Positions 18,165-27,565 are shown, counted from the stretch's first letter. The stretch is 64,000 nt of DNA from Sphingomonas prati (GCF_014643515.1 NZ_BMJP01000001.1:806001-870000); one strand, 5' to 3'. Notes: generated by a model from the sequence alone, not told the origin. Translations and numbers: made by a program.

Positions 18165-19029
18165 TCGCTTCCGGCTGACCGGACCTTCGCGGGTTTTCGA
18201 CCCGCGCATCACCGCCGCCCGCCGCGACATTGCCGACATCGCGCTCGCCGACCGGTTGTTCGCGCCGCACTATGTCCTCCCGCTCCCCCGCATCTGCGGC
18301 GGAGCGGCGACGATGCTGCACAAGGCGCCCGACATCGGCGCGCCCGCAGTCTCGCAGTTGCTGCCCGGCGAACCGTTCGCAGTGGTCGACATGGCGGACG
18401 ACTGGTGCTGGGGCTACTGCGTCGCCGACGACTATGTCGGCTATGTTCCGACCGCCATGCTCGTACCGGTCGGCCCCGCGACGACCCACATCGTGACGGC
18501 CCCCGCGACGCTCGTCTTCGCGCATCCCGACATCAAGACGCCGTCGCCGACCGTCCTGCCGATCGGGAGCCAAGTCGCCGGCGTTATCGACGATCAGTTT
18601 CTCGCGCTGGCGGACGGCGGCTTCATCCCCGCCGCGCATGTCTCGCCCGCGCCCGCGCATGCAACCGACCCCGTCGCGATCGCCTGCACGCTCGTCGGCA
18701 TGCCCTATCTCTGGGGCGGACGCGGCGGCGGCGGGATCGATTGCTCCGGCCTCGTCCAGCTGGCGCTCGCGCAATGCGGCATCCCCGCCCCGCGCGACAG
18801 CGACCAGCAACAGGTGGCCCTGGGCGAGCCCATCCCCGCGGGGCTCGCACCGGACCGCGGCGACCTCTTCTTCTTCCGTGGCCATGTCGGCATGATGGTC
18901 GACGACACCCGCATGGTCCATGCCAACGCGCACTGGATGGCCGTCACGATCGAGCCGCTGGCCGCCGTCGTCGCGCGGCTGTCCGTCGACGGCGCGGACC
19001 CGATCCTCTCACGGCGGAGACTGCCATGA
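18082..19029 (+). CDS. NlpC/P60 (C40) peptidase with SH3-like domains
   Basis: About 315 residues. Bacterial SH3-type segments (near 85-120 and 140-180) precede a C-terminal NlpC/P60 domain with the catalytic Cys in GGGGIDCSGLVQLALAQ and the His in FFRGHVGMMV. Such enzymes cut the D-Glu-diaminopimelate bond of wall peptides; relatives lacking a signal peptide, as here, act on recycled fragments in the cytoplasm. The start is uncertain: ATG 18082 or TTG 18100, both inside the MarR frame. The stop overlaps argC (ATGA). Confidence 0.87.
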   Translation: MIFLKGLTVLSTIRTDPIADSPLRRSADRFRLTGPSRVFDPRITAARRDIADIALADRLFAPHYVLPLPRICGGAATMLHKAPDIGAPAVSQLLPGEPFAVVDMADDWCWGYCVADDYVGYVPTAMLVPVGPATTHIVTAPATLVFAHPDIKTPSPTVLPIGSQVAGVIDDQFLALADGGFIPAAHVSPAPAHATDPVAIACTLVGMPYLWGGRGGGGIDCSGLVQLALAQCGIPAPRDSDQQQVALGEPIPAGLAPDRGDLFFFRGHVGMMVDDTRMVHANAHWMAVTIEPLAAVVARLSVDGADPILSRRRLP

Positions 19030-19967
19030 CCATCCGTGTCTTCATCGACGGTGCCGTCGGCACGACCGGCCTGGAAATCCGCGACCGGCTGATCGACCGG
19101 TCCGACATCACGCTGGTGACGCTCCCCGATGCGCTCCGCAAGGATGCCGCCGCCCGCGCCGACGCGCTCAACGCCGCCGACGCCGTTGTCCTCTGCTTGC
19201 CCGACGACGCAGCGCGCGATGCCGTCGCGATGGTGCAGAACCCGACGGTCCGGATCGTCGACGCCTCCACCGCACACCGCACGGCCGACCGCTGGACCTA
19301 CGGGTTCGCCGAACTCGAACCCGGCCGCACCACGGAGCTTGCGAGCGCGAAGCGGATCAGCAACCCCGGCTGCTATCCGACCGGCTTCCTGGCGCTCGTC
19401 CGCCCATTGGTCCGCGCCGGGCTCCTCCCTGCCGACCGCACCGTCGCGGTGGCGGCGACGTCGGGCTATTCCGGCGGCGGCAAGGACATGATCGCCGCGT
19501 TCGAGGACCCCGCCGCCAAGGGCGCGACCAACACCGGCTACCGGCTCTACGCGCTCGGCCTCGGCCACAAGCATGTCCGCGAAATGCAGCAGCATGGTGG
19601 CCTTGCCCGCGCCCCGATCTTCCTGCCTGCCGTCGCGCGCAGCTACCGCGGCATGCTCGTCGAAGTCCCGCTCGCACTCGACGACCTGGCCCCCGGCACC
19701 ACCGCGGCCCACGTCCGCGACGCCCTCGCCGAGGCCTACGATGGCAGCCGCCTGGTCTCGCTCGCGACCGAGCTCCCCGCCGTTCTCGACATCGAACGCA
19801 CCGCCCGCACCGACCGGCTGGAACTGTTCGCCTACGACGACCCCGCCGCCGGCCAGATCCGCCTGATCGCCGCGCTCGACAATCTCGGCAAGGGCGCCGC
19901 CGGTGCCGCGGTCCAGAACCTCAACCTCGCCTGCGGTCTTCCCGAGACCGAAGGACTGCGCCTATAA
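19026..19967 (+). CDS. argC: N-acetyl-gamma-glutamyl-phosphate reductase
   Basis: 313 residues, the short type-2 ArgC. It reduces N-acetylglutamyl phosphate to the semialdehyde with NADPH in arginine synthesis. FIDGAVGTTGLEIRDRL is the nucleotide-binding start, SNPGCYPTGFLALVRPL holds the catalytic Cys, and GHKHVREMQQHGGL the catalytic His. The ATG at 19026 overlaps the peptidase stop by four bases and follows that gene's TGA. Confidence 0.95.
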   Translation: MTIRVFIDGAVGTTGLEIRDRLIDRSDITLVTLPDALRKDAAARADALNAADAVVLCLPDDAARDAVAMVQNPTVRIVDASTAHRTADRWTYGFAELEPGRTTELASAKRISNPGCYPTGFLALVRPLVRAGLLPADRTVAVAATSGYSGGGKDMIAAFEDPAAKGATNTGYRLYALGLGHKHVREMQQHGGLARAPIFLPAVARSYRGMLVEVPLALDDLAPGTTAAHVRDALAEAYDGSRLVSLATELPAVLDIERTARTDRLELFAYDDPAAGQIRLIAALDNLGKGAAGAAVQNLNLACGLPETEGLRL

Positions 19968-20014
19968 CGTCGTAGCCCGGTCGCCTACCGCCAAACCCGT
20001 TCGAAGCGCGAAAC

Positions 20015-21010
20015 CTACATCTCACCCTTCGCGCGCCGCAGCGCATAATAACGCTGCACGTTGGCGTTATGCTCGGCCAGCGTCCTGGCGAACACATGCC
20101 CGCCCTTGCCGGTCGCCACGAAATACAGCGCGTCGGACTTCGCCGGATCGAGCACCGCGGCGATCGAGCCCTTCCCCGGATTGGCGATCGGCCCCGCCGG
20201 CAGCCCAGCCATTGCATAGGTGTTGTACCCGTTCACCGCATTCAGTTCGGAACGCCGGATCCGCCGCCCCAGCGGACGGCCACGCGTGATCGGATAGATG
20301 ACGGTCGGATCGGCCTGCAACTTCATGCCCGTCCGCAACCGGTTGGAATAGACTGCCGCCACTGTCCGCCGTTCCGACGCCAGCGCGGTCTCCTTCTCGA
20401 CGATCGACGCCAGCGTCACCGTATCCTGCTTCGTCTTCACCACGGTGCCGGGTTTCCGCGTCCGCCACAGTGTATCGACCGTGCGCGTCATCGCGTCCTG
20501 CATCCGCTTCAGCACCGCCGCCCGCGTCTCGCCCCGCTCGAAACTATAACTGTCGGGCAGCACCGACCCTTCCGCCGGCACCGGAATATCGCCGGTCAGC
20601 AGATCCTTCGCCATCAACCGGTCACGTACCAGCACCGACGGCATCCCCTCCGGGATCGTCACCAGCCGCTGCAACGTCTTGCCCGACTGCAGCATCGCCA
20701 GGATGTCGGCCGGACTCGCTCCCGCCTCGACCGCATATTCGCCCGCCTGAATCGGCGTATCGTCGCCGAACAACCGCACCTTGCGCAGGAACCCGGTCGT
20801 CGAATCGATCGCGCCCGCCTTTTCCAGGATGCGCGCCGCGGCCGCCAGCGTCGCACCCTCCGGGATCGTCACGTCGGTCGCGGCGGTCAGCGGCCCCGCC
20901 GCGCGCCACTCCCGCGTCGTCCACAGCCAGCCGCCACCGATCACCAGTGCCGCGACGACGATCAGCGCGAGCAGCCACCTGCCGACGGGGGTCTTGCGTT
21001 TCCGTGCCAT
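20015..21010 (-). CDS. mltG: Endolytic murein transglycosylase MltG
   Basis: 331 residues. One N-terminal membrane helix (about 12-30) anchors a periplasmic YceG domain that cuts nascent glycan strands. Present are the LysM-like VTIPEGMPSVLVRDRLM segment, the catalytic Glu in LASIVEKETAL, and the motifs LQADPTVIYPI and NGYNTYAMAGLPAGPI. It follows fabF by 22 bases, the common fab-mltG arrangement. Confidence 0.96.
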   Translation of the reverse strand: MARKRKTPVGRWLLALIVVAALVIGGGWLWTTREWRAAGPLTAATDVTIPEGATLAAAARILEKAGAIDSTTGFLRKVRLFGDDTPIQAGEYAVEAGASPADILAMLQSGKTLQRLVTIPEGMPSVLVRDRLMAKDLLTGDIPVPAEGSVLPDSYSFERGETRAAVLKRMQDAMTRTVDTLWRTRKPGTVVKTKQDTVTLASIVEKETALASERRTVAAVYSNRLRTGMKLQADPTVIYPITRGRPLGRRIRRSELNAVNGYNTYAMAGLPAGPIANPGKGSIAAVLDPAKSDALYFVATGKGGHVFARTLAEHNANVQRYYALRRAKGEM

Positions 21011-21032
21011 GCCGTCGCCCCCCGTCCGTCCG

Positions 21033-22295
21033 TCAATCGCGGACTGGTACCATCACCAGCGACGCGTTCGTCCCGCCGAAACCGAACGAATTGTTCAACA
21101 CCGCCCGCACTTCACGCTTCTTCGCGACATGCGGCACGAGGTCGACGCCCTCCGCGCCCTCGGACGGATTGTCGAGGTTCAGCGTCGGCGGAACGATCTG
21201 GTCGCGCATCGCCAGGATGCAGAAGATGCTCTCCACCGCGCCTGCGCCGCCGAGCAGATGGCCGATCGCCGACTTCGTCGAACTCATAGAAAGCCCACCG
21301 ACCGCATCACCGAACAGCCGCTTGACCGCGCTCAGCTCGATCATGTCCGCCATCGTCGATGTGCCGTGCGCGTTGATGTAGTCGATGTCGGACAGCGCCA
21401 GACCCGACTTCTTGATCGCCATCTCCATCGAACGATACGCGCCCGACCCCTCGGGCTCCGGCGCCGTGACGTGATAGGCGTCGCCGGACAGCCCGTACCC
21501 GACCACTTCGCAGTAGATCTTGGCCCCGCGTGCCTTGGCGCGCTCATATTCCTCAAGCACCACGACGCCCGCGCCCTCGCCCATCACGAAACCGTCGCGA
21601 TCGCGGTCATAGGGGCGGCTGGCCTGTTCGGGCCGGTCGTTGAAGCTGCTGTTCAACGCGCGCGCCGCGGCGAACCCGGCGATGCCGATCGGGCAGACCG
21701 TGCTCTCCGAGCCGCCCGCCAGCATCACGTCCGCATCGTCGAGCGCGATCATCCGCGCGGCATCGCCGATCGAATGCGCACCGGTCGAGCAGGCGGTGAC
21801 CACCGCATGGTTCGGCCCCATCAGCCCATATTTGATCGAAACCTGACCCGAGATCAGGTTGATCAGGCGGCCATGGACGAAATGCGGCGAAACGCGCTTC
21901 GGACCCTTCTCCGCGAGTACGAGCGATTCGCTCTCGATGCCCGGCAGGCCACCGATGCCCGACCCGATCGAACAGCCGGCGCGGAAACGCTCCTGCTCGG
22001 TCATCTCGGTCAGGCCGGCATCCTCGAGCGCCTGTCCGGCGGCATCGATACCGTAGATGATGAACGGATCGACCTGACGCTGGACCTTGTGGTCGACCCG
22101 CTTGTCGGGATCGAAGCCATAAGGGTGATCCGCGGGCTTCACCTCGCACGCGATCTGGCACTTCTGGTCGGACGCGTCGAACCGCGTGATCCGCGTCGCG
22201 CCGGACTTGCCGGCCAGTATATTGGCCCAGACGAGTTCGACCTCGGCACCCAGCGGCGTCACGAGGCCCAATCCGGTTACGACGACGCGACGCAT
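21033..22295 (-). CDS. fabF: 3-oxoacyl-ACP synthase II
   Basis: 420 residues. It condenses malonyl-ACP with acyl-ACP in fatty-acid elongation. The nucleophile Cys169 is in VTACSTGAHSIGDA, and the two His residues are in NAHGTSTMADMIE and SAIGHLLGGAGAVE. The start MRRVVVTGLGLVTPLG is the family standard. It is separated from acpP by a 119-base gap that contains a strong hairpin. Confidence 0.98.
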   Translation of the reverse strand: MRRVVVTGLGLVTPLGAEVELVWANILAGKSGATRITRFDASDQKCQIACEVKPADHPYGFDPDKRVDHKVQRQVDPFIIYGIDAAGQALEDAGLTEMTEQERFRAGCSIGSGIGGLPGIESESLVLAEKGPKRVSPHFVHGRLINLISGQVSIKYGLMGPNHAVVTACSTGAHSIGDAARMIALDDADVMLAGGSESTVCPIGIAGFAAARALNSSFNDRPEQASRPYDRDRDGFVMGEGAGVVVLEEYERAKARGAKIYCEVVGYGLSGDAYHVTAPEPEGSGAYRSMEMAIKKSGLALSDIDYINAHGTSTMADMIELSAVKRLFGDAVGGLSMSSTKSAIGHLLGGAGAVESIFCILAMRDQIVPPTLNLDNPSEGAEGVDLVPHVAKKREVRAVLNNSFGFGGTNASLVMVPVRD

Positions 22296-22332
22296 GCCTT
22301 GTTCTCCAAACCCATTATCTTTTTGCCAAACG

Positions 22333-22378
22333 CAAAACGGCCCCCCGGCCCAAAGTCACCCGGGGCGGGAGGCCGTTC
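22333..22378 (-). terminator. Hairpin between acpP and fabF
   Basis: On the minus strand AACGGCCTCCCGCCC faces GGGCCGGGGGGCCGTT, then TTGCGTTT follows. It lies 36-82 bases past the acpP stop and probably ends many acpP transcripts, letting acpP be expressed above fabF, as its high demand requires. Confidence 0.75.
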
Positions 22379-22414
22379 GGCGTCATCATCCGGGGCCGTG
22401 AAGCCCGCGCAGGA

Positions 22415-22651
22415 TCAGGCCTTGTTGCTGTCGATGTAGGTGATCGCATCCTTGACGGTGCCGATCTTCTCAGCCGCGTCGTCGGGGATCTCGACGCCGA
22501 ATTCCTCTTCGAACGCCATTACCAGCTCGACGATGTCGAGACTGTCGGCACCCAGATCGTCGATGAAGCTGGCATCCTCGGTCACCTTTTCGGCTTCCAC
22601 GCCGAGATGCTCGACAACGATCTTCTTCACGCGTTCGGCGGTGTCGCTCAT
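22415..22651 (-). CDS. acpP: Acyl carrier protein
   Basis: 78 acidic residues. Ser37 in [19 protein letters not shown] takes the phosphopantetheine arm that carries growing acyl chains. Length and sequence are standard. It lies between fabG and fabF in the normal order, with a terminator-like hairpin after it. Confidence 0.98.
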   Translation of the reverse strand: MSDTAERVKKIVVEHLGVEAEKVTEDASFIDDLGADSLDIVELVMAFEEEFGVEIPDDAAEKIGTVKDAITYIDSNKA

Positions 22652-22732
22652 GATCTTATACCTTCCTTACGAACCTTGTGATTTGCACTCGCCCTAACCG
22701 CGCCGTGATACGCTTGCAAGCGTCCGGTGGGG

Positions 22733-23476
22733 TCAGATCATCGCCATGCCGCCATTCACGTGCAACGTCTGCCCCGTGACATAGGCGGCTTCGCGGCTGG
22801 CCAGGTAGACGACGGCGGCGGCAATGTCGTCCCCCGCGCCCAGCTTGCCCGCCGGAATCCGGCCGGTCAGCGCCGCCTTCTGCGCCTCCGGCAACGCGTC
22901 GGTCATCGCGCTGGAAATGAACCCCGGCGCGACGCAGTTCACGGTGATGTTGCGGCTCGCCAGTTCCTGCGCCAGCGCCTTGGACATACCGACCAGCCCG
23001 GCTTTCGACGCGGCATAATTCGCCTGCCCCGGGTTGCCGGTCGTGCCGACGATCGACGTGATCGACACGACGCGGCCGAACCGCTGCTTCATCATCTGCT
23101 TGGCCGCCGCACGGATCAGCCGGAACGCGGCCTCCAGATTGACCGACAGGACGGTGCTCCACTCCTCGTCCTTCATCCGCATCGCCAGATTGTCGCGCGT
23201 CACCCCGGCATTGTTGACGAGGATGTCGAGCCGCCCGCCCAGCGCCTCCACCGCACGCGGCACCAGTGCGTCGACCGCGGCCGCATCGGACAGGTCGCAC
23301 GCCACCGCGACATGCCCCTCGCCCGGCAATCCGGCCAGGAACGCATCCAGCTTGGCCACATTGGACCCCGACACCGCCAGCCGCGCGCCCTGCCCCGCCA
23401 GCGCCGTCGCGATCGCCGACCCGATCCCGCCGGACGCGCCGGTCACCAATGCGGTCATTCCGGTCAAATCGAACAT
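22733..23476 (-). CDS. fabG: 3-oxoacyl-ACP reductase
   Basis: 247-residue short-chain dehydrogenase that reduces 3-oxoacyl-ACP with NADPH. The glycine motif TGASGGIGSAIA, NNAGVTRDNL, the catalytic Ser (SITSIVG) and YAASK (Tyr, Lys) are all present, with the C-terminal GQTLHVNGGMAM. It lies between fabD and acpP. Confidence 0.97.
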   Translation of the reverse strand: MFDLTGMTALVTGASGGIGSAIATALAGQGARLAVSGSNVAKLDAFLAGLPGEGHVAVACDLSDAAAVDALVPRAVEALGGRLDILVNNAGVTRDNLAMRMKDEEWSTVLSVNLEAAFRLIRAAAKQMMKQRFGRVVSITSIVGTTGNPGQANYAASKAGLVGMSKALAQELASRNITVNCVAPGFISSAMTDALPEAQKAALTGRIPAGKLGAGDDIAAAVVYLASREAAYVTGQTLHVNGGMAMI

Positions 23477-23518
23477 GATCTCTTCCTTCTCGAATCGCTC
23501 GAAACCAGCCCGTCGGGC

Positions 23519-24454
23519 TTAAAGCGTCGCCGCCAACGCCTCGACGTCCGCCATCGTCACGATGCTCGTCGCCTTGGCTTCGGGGGCGATCCGCTTCACC
23601 ATCGGGGTCAGCACCTTGCCGCCGAACTCGACGAACTCGGTCACCCCCGCCGCAAACATCGCCGCGACGCTTTCCCTCCACCGCACCGTGCCGGTCACCT
23701 GCTCCACCAGCAGCCGCCGGATCGTATCGGCATCCGCCACCGGCGCCGCGGTGACATTGGCATAGACCGGCACCAGCGGCGCGCGCAGCGGCGCGGTCGC
23801 CAGCGCCGCCTCCATCGCGTCCGCGGCCGGCGCCATCAGCGCACAGTGGAACGGCGCCGACACCGGCAGCAACAGCGCCCGCTTGGCTCCGCGCGCCCTG
23901 GCGATCTCCATCGCACGCTCCACCGCGGCGACATGGCCGGACACGACCACCTGGCCCCCGCCATTGTCGTTCGCCGCCTCGCACACCTCGTCCTCGGCGA
24001 CTTCCTTCACGATCGCCTGCGCCGTCTCGAAATCGATGCCCAGCAACGCGGCCATCGCGCCGACCCCGACCGGCACCGCCGCCTGCATCGCCTGCCCACG
24101 CTGCTTCAGCAGCCGCGCCGTCGTCGCCAGGTCTAAGCCTTCCGCGGCACACAACGCGCTATACTCGCCCAGCGAATGCCCGGCGACATAGTCCGCCTTG
24201 TCCGCCAGCCGTACGCCGCCCTCGCGCTCCAGCACGCGCAGCGTCGCGATCGCGTTCGCCATGATCGCCGGTTGCGCATTCTCGGTCAGCGTCAGGTCGC
24301 GCTCCGGCCCCTCGGCCATCAATTTGGACAAACGCTGTTCCAGCGCGTCGTCCACCTCTTGCAACGTCTCGCGCGCTGCCGTGCTGGCCGCGGCAAGCGC
24401 CACGCCCATGCCGACCGCCTGGCTGCCCTGTCCGGGAAATAGGAATGCACGCAC
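23519..24454 (-). CDS. fabD: Malonyl-CoA:ACP transacylase
   Basis: 311 residues. It moves malonyl groups from CoA to ACP. It begins RAFLFPGQGSQAVGMG, with the nucleophile Ser94 in AGHSLGEYSAL and the His in VSAPFHCALM. The start is GTG at 24454, seven bases after GGAG; the upstream open frame has no family similarity. It is the first gene of the fabD-fabG-acpP-fabF-mltG run. Confidence 0.96.
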   Translation of the reverse strand: MRAFLFPGQGSQAVGMGVALAAASTAARETLQEVDDALEQRLSKLMAEGPERDLTLTENAQPAIMANAIATLRVLEREGGVRLADKADYVAGHSLGEYSALCAAEGLDLATTARLLKQRGQAMQAAVPVGVGAMAALLGIDFETAQAIVKEVAEDEVCEAANDNGGGQVVVSGHVAAVERAMEIARARGAKRALLLPVSAPFHCALMAPAADAMEAALATAPLRAPLVPVYANVTAAPVADADTIRRLLVEQVTGTVRWRESVAAMFAAGVTEFVEFGGKVLTPMVKRIAPEAKATSIVTMADVEALAATL

Positions 24455-24663
24455 GGGCTCTCTCCACCAAATCCGTTTGGGCTGCGCGTTATGGCCGCGG
24501 GGCGATCCGCGCAAGCCGCTTGCTTTCCGCCGCCCTTTCCGCCATTGCCGCCGCTTCGTCAGGCGACGGGCCCGTCCCGCCGCCCCATCGATATTTGAAG
24601 AAAGCCGGAGGGGCGTTCGCATGGGGCGGCGTCAGCGATCGGCCAAATGTAAGGACGTGAAGC

Positions 24664-25125
24664 ATGGCTCTGTATGAGCACGTGTTCCTCGCGCGTCAGG
24701 ATCTGGCTCAAGCCCAGGTCGATGCGCTTGCGGAAACCGCTACCAAAATCGTCGAAGAGGGCAAGGGCCGGGTCGTCAAGACCGAGAGCTGGGGCCTCCG
24801 CGGCCTCGCCTATCGCATCCAGAAGAACCGCAAGGCGCATTACGTCATGCTCGAAATCGACGCGCCGACCGGCGTGATCGCCGAGCTGGAGCGTCAGACC
24901 GGGATCAACGAGGACATCGTCCGCTACATGACCGTCCGTGTCGACGCGCATGAAGCCGGCCCGTCCGCGATGATGCGTCGCAACGAGCGCAGCGAGCGCG
25001 ACCGTGGTGGCCGTGGCGGCGACCGTGGTGATCGCGGCGATCGTGGTCCCCGCCAGGACCGCGGCGACCGTCCGGACCGTGGCCCGCGCGAAGATCGTCC
25101 CCGCGACGACCGCGACGCGGCCTGA
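24664..25125 (+). CDS. rpsF: Ribosomal protein S6 with a long Arg/Asp/Gly tail
   Basis: 153 residues. The S6 fold ([45 protein letters not shown]) occupies about the first 100 residues. It is followed by some 50 residues almost entirely of R, D, G and P in RGD/DRG-like units ([19 protein letters not shown]), clearly disordered. Short charged tails are known on S6 of other bacteria; this one is long. First gene of rpsF-rpsR-rplI. Confidence 0.97.
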   Translation: MALYEHVFLARQDLAQAQVDALAETATKIVEEGKGRVVKTESWGLRGLAYRIQKNRKAHYVMLEIDAPTGVIAELERQTGINEDIVRYMTVRVDAHEAGPSAMMRRNERSERDRGGRGGDRGDRGDRGPRQDRGDRPDRGPREDRPRDDRDAA

Positions 25126-25140
25126 AGGAGCTAGAAACAG

Positions 25141-25365
25141 ATGGCACGCCCATTTTTCCGTCGTCGCAAGAGCTGCCCCTTCTCCGCGAAGGACGCGCCC
25201 CGGATCGACTATAAAGACGTCCGGTTGCTGCAGGGCTTCGTGTCCGAACGCGGCAAGATCGTTCCCAGCCGCATCACCGCGGTTTCCGCAAAGAAGCAGC
25301 GCGAACTCGCCCAGGCGATCAAGCGTGCCCGTCACATCGGGCTGCTTCCGTACATCGTTAAGTAA
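25141..25365 (+). CDS. rpsR: Ribosomal protein S18
   Basis: 74 residues, partner of S6 on the 30S platform. [20 protein letters not shown] and [20 protein letters not shown] are the standard S18 sequence. A GGAG site precedes the ATG, 15 bases after rpsF. Confidence 0.98.
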   Translation: MARPFFRRRKSCPFSAKDAPRIDYKDVRLLQGFVSERGKIVPSRITAVSAKKQRELAQAIKRARHIGLLPYIVK

Positions 25366-25377
25366 GGAGCTGCCGAC

Positions 25378-25977
25378 ATGGATGTGATCCTGCTCGAACG
25401 TGTTGAAAAGCTGGGCCAGATCGGTGACGTCGTCACCGTGAAGAACGGTTTCGCGCGTAACTTCCTCCTGCCCCGCAAGAAGGCGCTCCGCGCCAACTCG
25501 GCGAACAAGAAGGTCTTCGAGGCCAACCGCGCCAACATCGAAGCCGAAAACGCCAAGCGTCGTGACGTCGCCACCGAAGATGCCAAGGGCATCGACGGCA
25601 AGACCATCACGCTGATCCGTCAGGCGTCCAACACCGGTCAGCTTTATGGTTCGGTTTCGACCCGCGATCTGGTCGAAGCGTTGGAAACCGACGGCGACAA
25701 GGTGACGAAGAACCAGATCGTCCTGAACAAGCCGATCAAGACGATCGGCCTGTCCACGGTCCGCATCGCGCTCCATCCGGAAGTGTCGATCACGATCAAG
25801 GTCAACGTCGCCCGTTCGCCGGAAGAAGCCGAACTCCAGGCGCAGGGCGTCGACGTCATGTCGTCGATGTTCGAGCGTGACGAAGCCGGCTTCACCGAGG
25901 ACTACGACCCGAACGCGGAACCCGGCGAGATCGCTGTGGAAGACGCGCCGGAAGGCGAGACCCCGAACGAAGGCTGA
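25378..25977 (+). CDS. rplI: Ribosomal protein L9
   Basis: 199 residues. The N-terminal rRNA-binding domain DVILLERVEKLGQIGDVV and NGFARNFLLPRKKAL is followed by the long helix and C-terminal domain; an acidic extension closes it. It is longer than E. coli L9 (149) through that C-terminal tail, as in other alphaproteobacteria. A terminator follows. Confidence 0.97.
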   Translation: MDVILLERVEKLGQIGDVVTVKNGFARNFLLPRKKALRANSANKKVFEANRANIEAENAKRRDVATEDAKGIDGKTITLIRQASNTGQLYGSVSTRDLVEALETDGDKVTKNQIVLNKPIKTIGLSTVRIALHPEVSITIKVNVARSPEEAELQAQGVDVMSSMFERDEAGFTEDYDPNAEPGEIAVEDAPEGETPNEG

Positions 25978-25999
25978 GGCTTTCGATCAGTGGCTACAG

Positions 26000-26033
26000 A
26001 AAAGGCCGTCCGGAGCGATCCGGGCGGCCTTTT
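26000..26033 (+). terminator. Terminator of the rpsF-rpsR-rplI operon
   Basis: AAAAGGCCGTCCGG and CCGGGCGGCCTTTT form a 14-base stem (one G-T) with a 6-base loop, ending in T residues, 23 bases after rplI. Confidence 0.92.
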
Positions 26034-26227
26034 CGTGTTCGTCTACGCCCTCGCGGTGCGCCGATGCTGACCGTCCGCGGCGCCTCGAACCGCCCCCCGT
26101 ACTCCCGACGGCACCCGAATTTTACGCGCCGTTAATGCTAAAGGACTAGCTCTGATGATCGACACGCAGTCTGATGGCGATGTGTTGGCGGGGGACTTCG
26201 ATGCAGTCCCGCGACTGGGAGCGTGAC

Positions 26228-26788
26228 ATGTTTGCCTTCACCCTAGAACCCGATCGGGTTCTGTTGACCGCGACTTTAACGGGCGAATGGTCCTTCGAAA
26301 CCGTCATGGCGTACGAGCCTCACCTTCGACAGCAGCTGGCCCTGCTCCGGGCATCCGGCCGGCCGCGCCTGTTCATCGTCGATTGCCGGACGGTCGTTCA
26401 GAACGACGACGTCGGGGAAGCCCTACGTCTGGCGGTCGCGCGACTGGGCCAGCTCCACCCCGATCGGACCGCCGTCGTGTTCGCCGGGTCGATCGAGAAG
26501 AACGGCGCGCGTCGCGTGGGGGATCTGAACGCCCGTATTTTCCCGACCCTGGAACTCGCTCTGGACTGGGTGACCGGCAAGGTCTACGAGGCGCAATCGC
26601 CGGCGACGGTTTACGACGAGCCGAGCGACGCGATATCCGAAGGCTTCGCCGTCCGCATCCACGGCCCGGCGGACGTAGATCTCGTCCTCACGCCCGCGGC
26701 AGCGCTGGAAACGGCCCGACGCATCAGTGATGCCGCCGTGGGTGCACTGATGGAGAAAGCAAGGACCGAACCCGGCACTGGCGCCTGA
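26228..26788 (+). CDS. Uncharacterised protein with a STAS/SpoIIAA-like N-terminal domain
   Basis: 186 residues from ATG 26228, chosen because GGGAG lies six bases upstream; ATG 26201 is in frame. The N-terminal ~125 residues (FTLEPDRVLLTATLTGEWS, FIVDCRTVVQNDDVGEALR, ARIFPTLELALDWV) have the strand-helix rhythm of STAS-like folds. The C-terminal part has no recognised domain. No membrane segment or signal is seen. A regulatory or scaffolding role is possible but unproven. Confidence 0.65.
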   Translation: MFAFTLEPDRVLLTATLTGEWSFETVMAYEPHLRQQLALLRASGRPRLFIVDCRTVVQNDDVGEALRLAVARLGQLHPDRTAVVFAGSIEKNGARRVGDLNARIFPTLELALDWVTGKVYEAQSPATVYDEPSDAISEGFAVRIHGPADVDLVLTPAAALETARRISDAAVGALMEKARTEPGTGA

Positions 26789-26861
26789 CCCCGTTGCGTC
26801 GACCCCTTTGTGCGGCAGCAAGCGGCCTCGACGCTCGAACGTGCAAGATGAGGGTAAAGAG

Positions 26862-27476
26862 CTAACAGCCGATCAGCGCCAGCACCTCGCGACGGCTGCG
26901 TTCGTCGTCGCGGAACACGCCCATCATCCGGCTCGTCACCATCGTCACGCCCGGCGTCCGCACCCCGCGCGCCGTCATGCAGGCATGGCTCGCCTCAATC
27001 ACCACCGCGACGCCGTGCGGTTTCAGCGCGTCCCAGATGCAGTCCGCCACCTCTGCGGTCAGCCGTTCCTGGATCTGCAATCGCCGCGCGAAACCGTGCA
27101 GCACGCGTGCCAGCTTCGAAATTCCGACGACATGGTCGCGCGGCAGATAGGCGATGTGCGCCTTGCCGATGATCGGCGCCATATGATGTTCGCAATGCGA
27201 TTGGAACGGAATGTCCTTCAGAAGCACTATCTCGTCGTAACCGCCGACTTCCTCGAATATGCGCGACAGGTGGATCCGCGGATCCTCGCCATAACCCTGA
27301 CAGTATTCCTTCCACGCGCGCGCCACGCGGGCGGGCGTATCGACCAGCCCTTCGCGCGTCGGATCGTCGCCGGCCCAATGGATCAGCGTGCGGATGGCCT
27401 CCTGCACCGTCTCGGGCACCTCGGCTTTCGCGGGCGCCTCGGGTATCGCGGCAGGGTCCCGGTCGTCGGCCATCAT
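26862..27476 (-). CDS. folE: GTP cyclohydrolase I
   Basis: 204 residues. It converts GTP to dihydroneopterin triphosphate, the first step of folate synthesis. The zinc and active-site motifs [20 protein letters not shown] and [14 protein letters not shown], and the [18 protein letters not shown] segment, are complete. It ends convergently with the STAS-like gene. Confidence 0.97.
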   Translation of the reverse strand: MMADDRDPAAIPEAPAKAEVPETVQEAIRTLIHWAGDDPTREGLVDTPARVARAWKEYCQGYGEDPRIHLSRIFEEVGGYDEIVLLKDIPFQSHCEHHMAPIIGKAHIAYLPRDHVVGISKLARVLHGFARRLQIQERLTAEVADCIWDALKPHGVAVVIEASHACMTARGVRTPGVTMVTSRMMGVFRDDERSRREVLALIGC

Positions 27477-27510
27477 GCGTCTCCATTCGGGGCCATCAAC
27501 CGGCCCAAAA

Positions 27511-27544
27511 GCAAAAGGGCGGCGAAGCCATCGCCCCGCCGCCC
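27511..27544 (-). terminator. Terminator of the TPR protein gene
   Basis: On the minus strand GGGCGGCG pairs with CGCCGCCC and TTTTGC follows, 22 bases past the stop of the gene at 27566. It separates that gene from folE. Confidence 0.75.
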
Positions 27545-27565
27545 CATCATCTGTCCCGTACCGGA

